Assembly (NCBI RefSeq): GCF_011516635.5
Contig: NZ_CP096255.1
Location: forward strand, 7,500,501 to 7,564,500
From: Bradyrhizobium barranii subsp. apii
GTDB taxonomy: Bacteria; Pseudomonadota; Alphaproteobacteria; Rhizobiales; Xanthobacteraceae
Direction of reading: 5' to 3'
DNA: 64,000 bases
Each line of letters opens with the position of its first letter. Position 1 is the first letter of the stretch. Below, piece after piece: positions 1-8,357 of the stretch. A model generated the notes under the pieces. It was not told where the DNA came from, did not search any database, and worked only from the letters and a program-made list of their open reading frames with translations. The position numbers and the translations under genes are program-made.

Positions 1-1153
1 GGTTGATGAAGGCGACCAGCTCCTTCACCTCGTCCTCGGTCGGCGTCTGGCCCTGAAGCGTGATCTTGTTGTCGGACCATACCGCCACGCCGTCGCAATC
101 GATCATCCCGCGATAGTCGCCGAGGAAGTCGACGATCGCGCGCCGGCTGTGCTCGTGCGAGGCCGCGGTCTCGATCAACCGCTCCTGCACCTGGTGAGCG
201 CGCATCTCATAGGCGACATTGCCCTCACGCTCGCGCCCCTCCACGATCCAGGAGAACATCTGCCCGAACAGCTCGGACGCGGTGCGCTTCTCGAACGAGA
301 TGTAGCGCGGCGAATAATGATGGCAGGCGAACAGGCCCCACAGCTTGCCGTCACGCAGGATCGACACCGACATCGAGGCCCCGACGCCCATGTTGCGCAG
401 ATATTCGATGTGGATCGGCGAGACCGAGCGCAGCACGCTCATGGAGAGATTGAGCAGCCCCGCATTGTGCGTGGCCGTCGAAAACAACGCGGCTGGTTTC
501 GAATTGATATCGGCGATGATGCGCAGCCAGTTGCGCTGATAAAGGATGCGCGCCTGCTTGGGGATGTCGGAGGCCGGATAGTGCAGTCCGAGGAACCGTT
601 CGAGGCCGGATTCCGCAGCTTCAGCGATCACCTCGCCCGATCCGTCCGGATGAAACTGATAGACCATGACGCGGTCGAACCCGGTCAGGACCTTGAGCTG
701 GCGCGCCGCCTCGCGGGCGAGCTCGGTCATGCCGCGCGTCTTGCGGATTCGCTCCAGCATCAGGCGGACGAGCTCGCCGGAATTGACGCCGGGCTCGCTG
801 ACGCTGGGCTCCGCCTCGATGACCAGATAGGCGCCGGAGAAGTGGATGGAGAGATCGTAAGGCGGTTTGCCGGGCTGGAGCTCGACACCGAACATGCGCT
901 CGGTCGTATCGGGGCCGCTGAGATGATCGACGCGGCTGCGAATGGTCTCGACGGCGGCTTCCGAGATGACGCGCGACAACGGCTGCTGGAGCAGGTCGGC
1001 GACGTCAGTCCCGAGAAAGCTGTCGACATTGTCGGAGGCCATGCAGATCGTGAAATCCGACAGCACCGTGAGCAGGAAGCCGAACGGCTGGACACTGCCG
1101 GGGATGTGGATCGGCTCGCGATCGCAATTGGTGAGATTGACCGCCTCGTTCAT
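1..1153 (-). CDS. bphP: Bacteriophytochrome, N-terminal photosensory part (cut by window edge)
   Basis: Red/far-red photoreceptor that binds biliverdin. The first 384 codons are present and the gene runs off the window start. The N-terminus has Cys10 in a CDREPIHIPG context, the classic biliverdin-attachment site of bacterial phytochromes, followed by the PAS region. The GAF domain carries the PASDIP motif near residues 190-200, and the remaining sequence is the start of the PHY domain. The ATG at 1153 overlaps the stop of the upstream heme oxygenase gene by 4 bases (ATGA), so the two are translationally coupled and the chromophore maker and receptor are made together. The output domain (usually a histidine kinase) lies outside the window and cannot be judged. 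Confidence 0.93.
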   Translation of the reverse strand, partial: MNEAVNLTNCDREPIHIPGSVQPFGFLLTVLSDFTICMASDNVDSFLGTDVADLLQQPLSRVISEAAVETIRSRVDHLSGPDTTERMFGVELQPGKPPYDLSIHFSGAYLVIEAEPSVSEPGVNSGELVRLMLERIRKTRGMTELAREAARQLKVLTGFDRVMVYQFHPDGSGEVIAEAAESGLERFLGLHYPASDIPKQARILYQRNWLRIIADINSKPAALFSTATHNAGLLNLSMSVLRSVSPIHIEYLRNMGVGASMSVSILRDGKLWGLFACHHYSPRYISFEKRTASELFGQMFSWIVEGREREGNVAYEMRAHQVQERLIETAASHEHSRRAIVDFLGDYRGMIDCDGVAVWSDNKITLQGQTPTEDEVKELVAFIN

Positions 1154-1734
1154 GCGCGGTCCGCCGCCTGCTCGAAGGCCGCGAAGGCGAGACGTGCCGA
1201 TTCGATCGTCTCGTCCGCGTCGCAATCCTCTTCGTTTTGAAGTTTCGCCAGAAAGCTCTGCCAGAGCCGTTTGCCTGCGCCATGGCTGAGATAGGCGGTG
1301 GCCTCGCCGATGCGCGGATCGCCCGCATCCGCGACCGCCTTCAGCAGAAACTTTGCGCCGAGCCGGGAGCCCTCCAGAACGTACAACGTGCCGAGCATGC
1401 CGCTGCGCGTCAGCGGCGGTACGGACACGGTGGATTGTGCGGCGCTGCCGAGCTGCGCGAGATCGGCCGCGATCGCGGCGCTACGCGCCCGCTCCAGCCA
1501 ATCCGGAAACATCCTGGCGACGCCGGCCTGCACAAGCGCAGCTTCGAGCGGAAGAAGTGCACCGGCGCTGGCTTGCAGGAAGCGGCGGTAACCGGACAGG
1601 ACTGTGAGGTCGAACGACGAAAGCTGCGCATCGAGCTCCCGGTGCGCATTCGCAGTCGCATCTCTCAATCGTTCGCGGAGTCCGGAAAAGCTGCGGCCCA
1701 CCTGTGTTGAAACGTCCGAAACCCCAGCCAGCAT
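1150..1734 (-). CDS. bphO: Biliverdin-producing heme oxygenase
   Basis: Opens heme to biliverdin, the chromophore of the downstream phytochrome. About 194 residues, normal for bacterial heme oxygenases. The N-terminal AHRELDA stretch holds the expected proximal heme-ligand histidine, and a GxLYVLEGSRLGA segment lies in the distal-helix region. I chose the ATG at 1734; an in-frame TTG at 1746 would add four residues. Its stop overlaps the bphP start. The position directly before bphP supports a light-sensing role over iron scavenging from heme. Confidence 0.9.
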   Translation of the reverse strand: MLAGVSDVSTQVGRSFSGLRERLRDATANAHRELDAQLSSFDLTVLSGYRRFLQASAGALLPLEAALVQAGVARMFPDWLERARSAAIAADLAQLGSAAQSTVSVPPLTRSGMLGTLYVLEGSRLGAKFLLKAVADAGDPRIGEATAYLSHGAGKRLWQSFLAKLQNEEDCDADETIESARLAFAAFEQAADRA

Positions 1735-1759
1735 GAAATTTCCCAAACGCGTGCAATGC

Positions 1760-1819
1760 CGGGGGCGCGATTGCCCCCGAACCGAGCAAACGCCCGGCGG
1801 AACCCGAAGGTTCCGCCGG
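1760..1819. terminator. Two strong hairpins between bphO and a DUF1127 gene
   Basis: A 7-bp-stem hairpin at 1760-1779 (GGGGGC...GCCCCC core) and a perfect 11-bp stem with a CGAA tetraloop at 1794-1819. They lie downstream of the minus-strand DUF1127 gene and upstream of bphO. On the minus strand the second hairpin is followed only by a short T-containing stretch, so terminator activity is likely but not certain. Confidence 0.55.
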
Positions 1820-1866
1820 CTACGATAAAATGGGAGGCAGGCGGCGCCTGGATCTCGTCCGTTCGT

Positions 1867-2079
1867 CTAACTCCGTCGCACCGGTCTCCTCAGTTCGTAC
1901 GCGATCTCCGCCCGGGTCATGCCGCAGTCCTGAAGCTCCCGGTCGCTCATGGCGGCGAGCTGGTACCGGGCCCGGGACCGTTCGCGCCTGATACGAACGA
2001 TCGCTGCAAGCCCGCGCCAGATCGACACGACCATCGCCGACCCGGGCCGACGACACTGGTCGGCGGACGAGATGGTCAT
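1867..2079 (-). CDS. DUF1127 family small protein
   Basis: A 70-residue protein from the ATG at 2079. The C-terminal half has the DUF1127 signature: an arginine-rich helix followed by L.AMSDRELQDCGMTRAEI. The family is very common and multicopy in rhizobia. Some members are small basic regulators that affect phosphate and carbon metabolism or RNA turnover, but no role can be assigned to this copy. It starts 8 bases after the stop of the SnoaL-like gene, so the two are probably co-transcribed. An internal ATG (at MVVSIW) is an alternative start. Confidence 0.8.
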   Translation of the reverse strand: MTISSADQCRRPGSAMVVSIWRGLAAIVRIRRERSRARYQLAAMSDRELQDCGMTRAEIAYELRRPVRRS

Positions 2080-2087
2080 CAATCCGG

Positions 2088-2531
2088 TCAGCTCGCGGCC
2101 CTCACGAGCGTCTGCGGAAACGGACCAAGCGCCCTCTCGGTCAGGGTCGAGTCGCAATATTCCCGGATCTCCTTGATCTTCCCGTCCTCGAGACGAAACA
2201 CCAGGCAGTAGTCGTTGTCATAACGAACGCCCTCGGGCGTGACGTTGTCGCCCTTCGCTTCCACCACGACCACGTCGCCATCAGCGATGAAACGGTGAGC
2301 TACGGTGCGGGTCCGGTCGCGCAAGCGGGTGCGCACGTAACCGTGCAGATCGTTGAGGATCGCCTCCTTGCCGGTGAAGGTGCGCGACCAGGAATACTGG
2401 CCGGTCACGACCCATCTGGCATCGTCGGCAAGGCTTGCGACGAACAGGGCCCGGTCGCGCGCGGCCGGATCGGGATTGGCGGCGGCGGCAAAGATATCCT
2501 GCATCAGTTTCTTGTTGGCGCTCGCGCTCAT
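2088..2531 (-). CDS. SnoaL-like / NTF2-fold protein
   Basis: A 147-residue protein of the SnoaL/NTF2 alpha+beta barrel type. Visible marks are an N-terminal helix, the ARWVVTGQYSWSRTFTGKEAI segment and a C-terminal strand with FRLEDGKIKEIREYCD, typical of ketosteroid-isomerase-like proteins. The substrate is unknown. It is divergent from the LysR regulator at 2623 with 91 bases between the starts, a usual arrangement for a LysR target, and it is followed by the DUF1127 gene. Confidence 0.8.
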   Translation of the reverse strand: MSASANKKLMQDIFAAAANPDPAARDRALFVASLADDARWVVTGQYSWSRTFTGKEAILNDLHGYVRTRLRDRTRTVAHRFIADGDVVVVEAKGDNVTPEGVRYDNDYCLVFRLEDGKIKEIREYCDSTLTERALGPFPQTLVRAAS

Positions 2532-2622
2532 GGCGGCATCTCCGTTTGGTGGCAACACGGAGATCATCCCGGCCGGAGAAGAATTCTTCAAATCGATAGT
2601 GGATATGATATCTATTCGCCTC
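2532..2622. promoter_or_regulatory. Divergent promoter region with LysR-type operator candidate
   Basis: The 91-base gap between the SnoaL-like gene and the LysR gene is AT-richer than its surroundings. It contains ATAG-N12-CTAT arms around an ATATGATAT core at about 2596-2615, compatible with the T-N11-A dyads bound by LysR proteins. Assignment is by position and symmetry only. Confidence 0.4.
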
Positions 2623-3543
2623 ATGAATTTGAATTCGCTTGACCTCAATCTCCTGACCGCGCTCGACGCGCTGCTGCGCGAGGCCAATGTCAGCCGGGCC
2701 GCGCTACGGATCGGGCTGTCGCAGCCGGCCGCGAGCCACGCGTTGCAACGCCTGCGCGACATCTTCGGCGATCCGCTGCTGGTGCGCACCGGCGCGCGCA
2801 TGGAGCTGACGCCACGGGCGCAAGCGCTCCGTGCACCGCTGGCCCAGGCGCTCGACCAGGTGCGCGGGCTGTTCATACCCGACGACTTCGACGCCGCGCG
2901 CAGCGAGCGGCAATTCCGCCTGATGATGCCGGATCTCGCGGTCGAGCTGCTGATGCCGCCCTTGATGGAGAAGGTGACGCGGGCCGCACCCAACGTCCGC
3001 ATCGACGTCGTACCGTGGCGGGGCCCTGCGATCTTTCACGCCGAGTTCGCCCGCACCATCGACCTCGTGATCTCGATCGGCAACGCCTTCAAGGGCTTTC
3101 ACCGCCAGCTGCTCTACACCGACAGCGATGCGCTGGCGGTGCGGCGCGGCCATCCCATGGCTGCGAAGCTGAAGCGGCGCGAGACGTTCCTGGCGGCACG
3201 CCATGTCGGCGTGATCATCCGCGGCCAAGCGGAGGATCTCATCGACACCTGGCTGCGGACCAAGGGCATCGAGCGGCACATTTCGCTGGTGGTGTCAGGC
3301 TATCTCGAAGCGCTGCACGTCGCCGCCCGCACCGACCTCGTCGCCTTCGTGCCGCGCCGGCTGATCGCGGCGCTGTCGAAGCAGCTCGGCCTCGTCACGG
3401 TGACGCCGCCGCTCGATCCCGGGATCGACGAGCAGTTCATGTTCCATCCGACGCGGGCGCAGATGGACCCCGGCTCGATCTGGCTGCGGCGGCTGATGCT
3501 GGCGACGGGACGGGAATTGGAGAAGGAACGGCGTGCTGGGTAG
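2623..3543 (+). CDS. LysR family transcriptional regulator
   Basis: A 306-residue regulator. The N-terminal winged helix starts with LDLNLLTALDALLREANVSRAA and continues through SQPAASHALQRLRDIFGDPLL, the standard LysR reading head. The rest is a periplasmic-binding-protein-like effector domain. I chose the ATG at 2623, which places LDLNLL at the usual distance from the N-terminus; the open frame continues upstream but only through the shared promoter. The divergent SnoaL-like/DUF1127 pair is the likely target. The effector is unknown. Confidence 0.88.
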   Translation: MNLNSLDLNLLTALDALLREANVSRAALRIGLSQPAASHALQRLRDIFGDPLLVRTGARMELTPRAQALRAPLAQALDQVRGLFIPDDFDAARSERQFRLMMPDLAVELLMPPLMEKVTRAAPNVRIDVVPWRGPAIFHAEFARTIDLVISIGNAFKGFHRQLLYTDSDALAVRRGHPMAAKLKRRETFLAARHVGVIIRGQAEDLIDTWLRTKGIERHISLVVSGYLEALHVAARTDLVAFVPRRLIAALSKQLGLVTVTPPLDPGIDEQFMFHPTRAQMDPGSIWLRRLMLATGRELEKERRAG

Positions 3544-3566
3544 GACGCAGCTTCAAAACAAATGGT

Positions 3567-3719
3567 GTCGTCCCGGACAAGCGCAGCGAAGCGGAGCGCC
3601 GATCCGGGATCCATAACCACAGGGCGCGGTTTGGCGAAGACTCGTGGTTGTCAGCTCGTGTCACAACTTCTCCCTGTGGTTATGGGTCCCGGGTCTGCGC
3701 TGACGCTTGCCCGGGACGC
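3567..3719. repeat. Intergenic inverted-repeat element, about 150 bases
   Basis: Two imperfect arms face each other. GTCCCGGACAAGCGCAGCG near 3570 answers GCTGACGCTTGCCCGGGAC near 3700. Inner arms at 3601-3624 and 3672-3695 (GGGATCCATAACCACAGGG and CCCTGTGGTTATGGGTCCC) also pair. It fills the gap between two convergent genes and has no coding potential. The design is that of the palindromic repeats scattered through Bradyrhizobium genomes. Confidence 0.7.
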
Positions 3720-3744
3720 CAGGGGAATATGTAGCCGCCGTTCC

Positions 3745-4365
3745 TTACGCCTTCTGCGCGTCCATCACCTTGCGCACGGCGGGGCGGTCTGACATGCGCT
3801 TGAAGTGATCGGCGATCTTCGGCGTGGCATTGATGTCGACGCTGTCACCCTCGAGCCAGAGCGAGAGCGTGTGGAGGTAGGGATCGCAGATCGTGAACTG
3901 GTCGCCCATCACCCAGGGACCTTTGAACATCTTCTGCTCGATCAAGGAGAAGCAGGCGCCCATGCTCTTCGGCACCATCGCCTTCATGTCGGCGAACGAG
4001 CTCTCCTGCGTCGCCCAGCGCGCGCCGCGCATCTTGTGGGCATGGTTGATGTGCGCGGTCGAGCAGAGATAGGAATTGAACGACTGCACCTGGGCGAAGT
4101 CGAAGGGATCGTCGAGCGGGGCGAGCTTCGCCTTGGGGAAGGTCTGCGCGATGTAGGCCAGCATCGCAGGCGTCTCGGTCAGCACGCCGCGATCCGTCAC
4201 CAGCGCCGGCACGCGGCCCTTCGGATTGATCGCGAGATAGTCCGGGCTGTTCTGCTGGTTATCCTTGAAGCTCAGCCGTTCAGCCGTGTAGTCGGCGCCG
4301 GCCTCCTCCAGGGTCATGTAGGTGGCGAGCGCGCAGGTGCCGGTGGCGTAGTAGAGCTTGAGCAT
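3745..4365 (-). CDS. Glutathione S-transferase
   Basis: A 206-residue GST. The thioredoxin-like N-domain begins MLKLYYATGTCALATY, with Cys11 at the place used by beta-class bacterial enzymes. The NPKGRVPAL cis-proline loop and TETPAMLAYIA glutathione-binding segment follow. The helical C-domain spans roughly 90-206 and has the FTICDPYLHTL capping box. It conjugates or reduces substrates with glutathione in the cytoplasm; the actual substrate is unknown. It is divergent from the flavin monooxygenase gene at 4507, so a shared role in handling an aromatic compound is possible but not shown. Confidence 0.9.
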   Translation of the reverse strand: MLKLYYATGTCALATYMTLEEAGADYTAERLSFKDNQQNSPDYLAINPKGRVPALVTDRGVLTETPAMLAYIAQTFPKAKLAPLDDPFDFAQVQSFNSYLCSTAHINHAHKMRGARWATQESSFADMKAMVPKSMGACFSLIEQKMFKGPWVMGDQFTICDPYLHTLSLWLEGDSVDINATPKIADHFKRMSDRPAVRKVMDAQKA

Positions 4366-4506
4366 GTCGGACCTCATGGGAAAATTGGAAACTAACGGCT
4401 GCGGGCCGCCAGGTCCATAGCACGACGTTCTCCGTGCTTTTGCTCTTCGCAGTTGCCCACCGCCGCCCGCCTGTGCCAAGACGCCTGCAATCGGAGGGGT
4501 TTTGTC

Positions 4507-5778
4507 ATGACCGTACTCATCGCCGGTGGCGGCATCGGCGGGCTGGCGCTTGCGCTCAGCCTGCACGGAATCGGCGTTCCCGCAAAAGTGTTCGAGAGCG
4601 TCGCGGAACTGAAGCCGCTCGGGGTCGGCATCAACGTGCTGCCGCATGCGGTGCGCGAGCTGATCGAGCTCGGGCTGATGGACCGGCTGGACGAAAGCGG
4701 CGTGCGCACCCGCGAGCTCGCCTATTTCTCCAAGCACGGCAAGCCGATCTGGAGCGAGCCGCGCGGGCTGGAAGCCGGCTACAAATGGCCGCAATTCTCG
4801 ATCCATCGCGGCACCCTCCAGCAGCTCCTGCTCGACACTGCGGTCGAGCGGCTCGGCCGCGACAACATTTTGACCAGCCATCATCTGACCGGCTGGACCG
4901 AGACGGCGGGCGGCGTCCGCGCCGACTTCATCGACAGGGCGAGCGGCAAGGCCGCCGGCACTTACGAGGGTGCGATCCTGATCGCCGCCGACGGCATCCA
5001 TTCCGCCGTGCGAGAAAAGCTCTATCCGCAGGAGGGACCGCCGATCTGGAACGGCCGCATCCTCTGGCGCGGCGTCACGCCGTCAAAGGCCTTCCTCACC
5101 GGCCGCACCATGATCATGGCCGGGCACGAGATCCTGAAATTCGTCTGCTATCCGATTTCGAAGGCGCCGGATGCGGCGGGCAACCATCTGATCAACTGGG
5201 TTGCCGAGCGCCACATGCCGCCGACCTATCAGTGGCGGCGCGAGGACTATAACCGCACCGCGCGGCTCGAGGAGTTTCTGCCCTGGTTCGAGAGCTGGCA
5301 GTTCGACTGGCTCGACGTCCCCGGCCTGATCAAGAACTGCCCGCACGCCTACGAATATCCGCTGGTCGACCGCGATCCGGTGTCGCAATGGACCTTCGGC
5401 CGCGTCACGCTGATGGGCGACGCGGCGCATCCGATGTACCCGATCGGCTCGAACGGCGCCTCGCAGGCGATCCTCGATGCCCGCACCATCACGCGCGAGA
5501 TCCTGGCGCATGGCCCAACGACCGCGGCGCTGCTCGCCTATGAGGCCGAGCGCAGGCCCGCGACCACCGACCTCGTCCTGCTCAACCGCAAGAACGGCCC
5601 CGAGCAGGTGATGCAGCTCGTCGAGGAGCGCGCGCCGGATGGCTTCAAGGTTGTCACAGACGTGCTGTCGCAAAAGGAGCTGGAAGACATCGCCGCCAAC
5701 TACAAGCGCGTCGCCGGCTTCCAGGTCGAGGCGTTGAATGCGAAGCCGCCGATCGTGAGCGCTGGTGCGCGCGCGTGA
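4507..5778 (+). CDS. FAD-dependent aromatic-type monooxygenase (PhzS/UbiH-like)
   Basis: A 423-residue class A flavoprotein monooxygenase. Visible are the Rossmann GGGIGGLALALSLHGIG motif at residues 7-23, the IAADGIHSAVR DG motif in the middle, and GDAAHPMYPIGSNGASQA binding the FAD ribityl chain. The last motif is typical of the PhzS-like subgroup. The enzyme would use NAD(P)H and O2 to hydroxylate an aromatic substrate, which is not identifiable. The ATG at 4507 places the Rossmann motif at the very N-terminus; the frame is open upstream, but that part has no family similarity I recognise. Confidence 0.88.
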   Translation: MTVLIAGGGIGGLALALSLHGIGVPAKVFESVAELKPLGVGINVLPHAVRELIELGLMDRLDESGVRTRELAYFSKHGKPIWSEPRGLEAGYKWPQFSIHRGTLQQLLLDTAVERLGRDNILTSHHLTGWTETAGGVRADFIDRASGKAAGTYEGAILIAADGIHSAVREKLYPQEGPPIWNGRILWRGVTPSKAFLTGRTMIMAGHEILKFVCYPISKAPDAAGNHLINWVAERHMPPTYQWRREDYNRTARLEEFLPWFESWQFDWLDVPGLIKNCPHAYEYPLVDRDPVSQWTFGRVTLMGDAAHPMYPIGSNGASQAILDARTITREILAHGPTTAALLAYEAERRPATTDLVLLNRKNGPEQVMQLVEERAPDGFKVVTDVLSQKELEDIAANYKRVAGFQVEALNAKPPIVSAGARA

Positions 5779-5805
5779 GGGAGTGATGCTCTCGCTCAAA
5801 GCGAG

Positions 5806-5988
5806 ATGCGCATAAATGCGCCCTCGCCCCTTGTGGGAGAGGGCAGCGACGCTGGCAGATGCGGGCTCACTTGGGTGAGGGGTCTGTCTCCACGAGTCCA
5901 ATCCGCATTTGAATTCGCTGAGACATACCCCTCATCCGGCGCTTCGCGCCACCTTCTCCCGCAAGGGGAGAAGGGAAGAGGAATGCGC
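5806..5988. repeat. Intergenic palindromic repeat (CTCTCCC-GCAAGGGGAGAGG type), copy 1
   Basis: The gap between the convergent monooxygenase and thioesterase genes holds a CCCCTTGTGGGAGAGGG arm, then TTGGGTGAGGGGT, then CCCCTCATCCGGCGCTTCGCGCCACC and CTTCTCCCGCAAGGGGAGAAGG. The same blocks return in opposite order at 63583-63733 in this window. Confidence 0.75.
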
Positions 5989-5995
5989 GGCTCGA

Positions 5996-6418
5996 CTATT
6001 TCCCCACCACCCTCGCCGCCTCCAGCAGCCGCTCGCTGGCGCTCGCCGTCGCCAGCACCGTGCCGTCTTCCGCCATCAGCTTCGCCTCGACGAACGCAAT
6101 CGTCTTGCCGAGCTGCGTCATCGTCGCCTCACCGATGATCGGGCCGGGCCTTGCGGGGCTGAGGAAATTCACGGTCATGCTGATCGTGGTGGTGTAGAGC
6201 CTGCCCTCGCTCATCACCAGCACGGCCGGTCCCATCGTGTCATCGAGCATGGCAGAGAGCATGCCGCCCTGGATGAAGCCCGCCGGATTGCAGAACTCGG
6301 GCTTGCCCTCGAAGGCGAGCCTGATCCAACCCTCCTCCGGACGGGCATCGAGCAGGCGCCATCCGAGCAGCTCGGCGCAGGGCGGCCTCTTGAAGTTGTC
6401 GAGTGCGGTCTTGACCAT
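5996..6418 (-). CDS. PaaI-type hotdog thioesterase
   Basis: A 140-residue hotdog-fold acyl-CoA thioesterase-like protein. The FCNPAGFIQGGMLSAMLDDTMGPA segment matches the central hot-dog helix of the PaaI family, where N, G and D residues form the catalytic pocket. It is followed by the TISMTVNFLSPARPGPI strand. It would hydrolyse a phenylacetyl- or medium-chain acyl-CoA in the cytoplasm. It lies 52 bases downstream of mutY on the same strand. Confidence 0.87.
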   Translation of the reverse strand: MVKTALDNFKRPPCAELLGWRLLDARPEEGWIRLAFEGKPEFCNPAGFIQGGMLSAMLDDTMGPAVLVMSEGRLYTTTISMTVNFLSPARPGPIIGEATMTQLGKTIAFVEAKLMAEDGTVLATASASERLLEAARVVGK

Positions 6419-6470
6419 AGGCAGCCTCCGTATCGGGCGCTGATAGCGTAGCGCTGCTGCCAGCGTGCTG

Positions 6471-7610
6471 TCAGGAAGGTGGGGCCGTTGAAGGGGCCAG
6501 CGCGTGTGCGATGACCTTGCGCATGACGTTGGGCAGCGCCTCACCGGCAAGGGTCGCGATCGGCACCCAGCGCATGCCCTCGGGCGCACGCGTGCGCGCG
6601 TCGGCCTTCGCCGTGTAGACCACCAGCTCCAGCGGAAAATGCGTGAAGACGTGGGTGACGACGCCCACCTTGCGCTGCCAGCGCGACAGTCCCTTCAGGT
6701 CCGGCGCCTGCTGCTTCGCCGTGGCGTCTTCCTGGCCGGCCAGCCAGTCCGAGCCCGGCACCTCGGTCATGCCGCCAAGGAGGCCTTTTTCGGGCCTTGA
6801 GCGGACGAGCAGCTCGCCGCCGCGCGTCACGACGAAGGCAGCACCGCGCCGCAACGTTCCGCTCTTCTTCGGCGCCTTGCGCGGAAACGTTTCCTGCGTC
6901 GCCAGCGCACGCGCGGTGCAATCCTCATTGAGCGGACAGAGCGAGCAGGCCGGCTTCTTCGGCGTGCAGATCGAGGCGCCCAGATCCATCAGCGCCTGCG
7001 CGCTGTCGCCAGCGCGAGACGTCTCGTCGCCGGCGCGAGCGTCCGCGAGCAGCGTCGCCGCCAGTTGCTGGATCAGCGGCTTGGCCTGCGGCAGCTCCTC
7101 CTCGATGGCGAACAGGCGCGACACCACGCGCTCGATGTTGCCGTCAACAGGCATGGTGCGGCGGTCGAACGCGATCGCGGCGATCGCGGCTGCCGTATAG
7201 GGTCCGATCCCCGGCAGCGCGCGCAGCCCCTCTTCCGTGTCCGGAAACACACCGCCGTGCTCGCGCGTCACGGCCACCGCGCAGGCATGGAGATTGCGCG
7301 CGCGGGAGTAATAGCCGAGCCCGGCCCACATCCGCAGCACGTCATCCTGCGAGGCCCGGCCCAGCGCCGTGACATCAGGCCAGCGCGCGACGAATTTCTC
7401 GAAGTAAGGGCCGACCGCCTTCACCGTGGTCTGCTGGAGCATGATCTCCGACAGCCAGACCCGGTAAGGGTCCGAGGTCTCGCCGGGCATCGCGCGCCAT
7501 GGCAGACGGCGGCGATGGCGGTCGTACCAGGCGAGCAACAGCGTTGGGCGAGCCGATGCCTCCGACTGAATTGGTTCCGACTTGGCCATTAGTGCCGATT
7601 TGGGGCTCAT
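6471..7610 (-). CDS. mutY: A/G-specific adenine glycosylase
   Basis: Removes adenine mispaired with 8-oxoguanine. About 379 residues from the ATG at 7610. The order is: LPWR near the start, SEIMLQQTTVKAV with the catalytic Glu, the helix-hairpin-helix LPGIGPYTAAAIAAIAFD followed by the catalytic Asp in MPVDGNIERV, and the [4Fe-4S] loop C-x6-C-x2-C-x5-C in CTPKKPACSLCPLNEDC. The C-terminal Nudix-like domain that recognises oxoG is present. It is divergent from the DUF721 gene. Confidence 0.96.
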   Translation of the reverse strand: MSPKSALMAKSEPIQSEASARPTLLLAWYDRHRRRLPWRAMPGETSDPYRVWLSEIMLQQTTVKAVGPYFEKFVARWPDVTALGRASQDDVLRMWAGLGYYSRARNLHACAVAVTREHGGVFPDTEEGLRALPGIGPYTAAAIAAIAFDRRTMPVDGNIERVVSRLFAIEEELPQAKPLIQQLAATLLADARAGDETSRAGDSAQALMDLGASICTPKKPACSLCPLNEDCTARALATQETFPRKAPKKSGTLRRGAAFVVTRGGELLVRSRPEKGLLGGMTEVPGSDWLAGQEDATAKQQAPDLKGLSRWQRKVGVVTHVFTHFPLELVVYTAKADARTRAPEGMRWVPIATLAGEALPNVMRKVIAHALAPSTAPPS

Positions 7611-7645
7611 GCCCTCACTGTAGCGGCAACGCGCCGGCCTCTCCA

Positions 7646-7680
7646 CGTCATGCCCGCGCTCGTCGCGGGCATCCACGTCT
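7646..7680. repeat. Short palindromic intergenic repeat
   Basis: ATGCCCGCG-CTCGT-CGCGGGCAT hairpin in the mutY/DUF721 intergenic region. It resembles fragments of the larger palindromic elements elsewhere in the window and is not placed like a terminator. Confidence 0.5.
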
Positions 7681-7738
7681 TTCTTCGCGGAACGCTCCCC
7701 AATGGTGAGGCCTGCCCTCCGAAGTGCTATAAGGGTCC

Positions 7739-8230
7739 ATGTCCAAATTCCCTCCCCGACCCGGTCCCATCAGCGCCAAGCCGCTTTCGCTGCTGCTCAA
7801 CGACGTCTTTGCCGAGGCCTATGCCAAGCAGGGTTTTGCCGCGCGCGAGCTGGTGACGCGGTGGGCGCAGATTGCCGGGCCGGAGATTGCGGCCCATGCC
7901 GAGCCTTTGAAGATGCAATGGCCGCGACCGGTCGAGGGCCAGCCGCAGGAGCCGGCGACCCTGGTGCTGCGGGTCGAGGGGCCGATGGCGCTGGAGATCC
8001 AGCACTCCGCCGACGTGATCCTGGAGCGGGTCAATCGCTTCTTCGGCTGGAGCGCGGTCGGCAAGCTCGCCTTCCGCCAGGCCCCCCTGTCGCGCGCCCG
8101 GCCGCCGGTCCGGCCCGGTCCGCCGGATGCCAAATCGGTGGCCAAGGTGGCGGAGAGCCTGGGGGACATCGAAGATGAAGAATTGAAGACAGCGCTGGCG
8201 CGGCTCGGGGCGGCCATCAAGCGAAATTGA
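7739..8230 (+). CDS. DUF721 / DciA-like protein
   Basis: A 163-residue protein of the DUF721 family, which includes the DciA helicase-loading factor that recruits DnaB in bacteria without DnaC. The family core is visible in VTRWAQIAGPEIAAHAEPLKM and TLVLRVEGPMALEIQHSADVILERVNRFFG. The C-terminal third is proline/arginine-rich and then acidic. Lying between mutY and dsbA-smc, it sits among genome-maintenance genes. Family membership is clear; a helicase-loading role for this copy is inference. Confidence 0.83.
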   Translation: MSKFPPRPGPISAKPLSLLLNDVFAEAYAKQGFAARELVTRWAQIAGPEIAAHAEPLKMQWPRPVEGQPQEPATLVLRVEGPMALEIQHSADVILERVNRFFGWSAVGKLAFRQAPLSRARPPVRPGPPDAKSVAKVAESLGDIEDEELKTALARLGAAIKRN

Positions 8231-8357
8231 GCCTCATTCCGCCGGTAATCTGGACCCGTCCCTGTCGCTCGCCATTGCCTCAAACTACGTTTCAAGCTAG
8301 CGACAGGCCGCCTGAACGGGAACTTCGGGCGAGACCACGCCAATTCGGGAGCCGACC

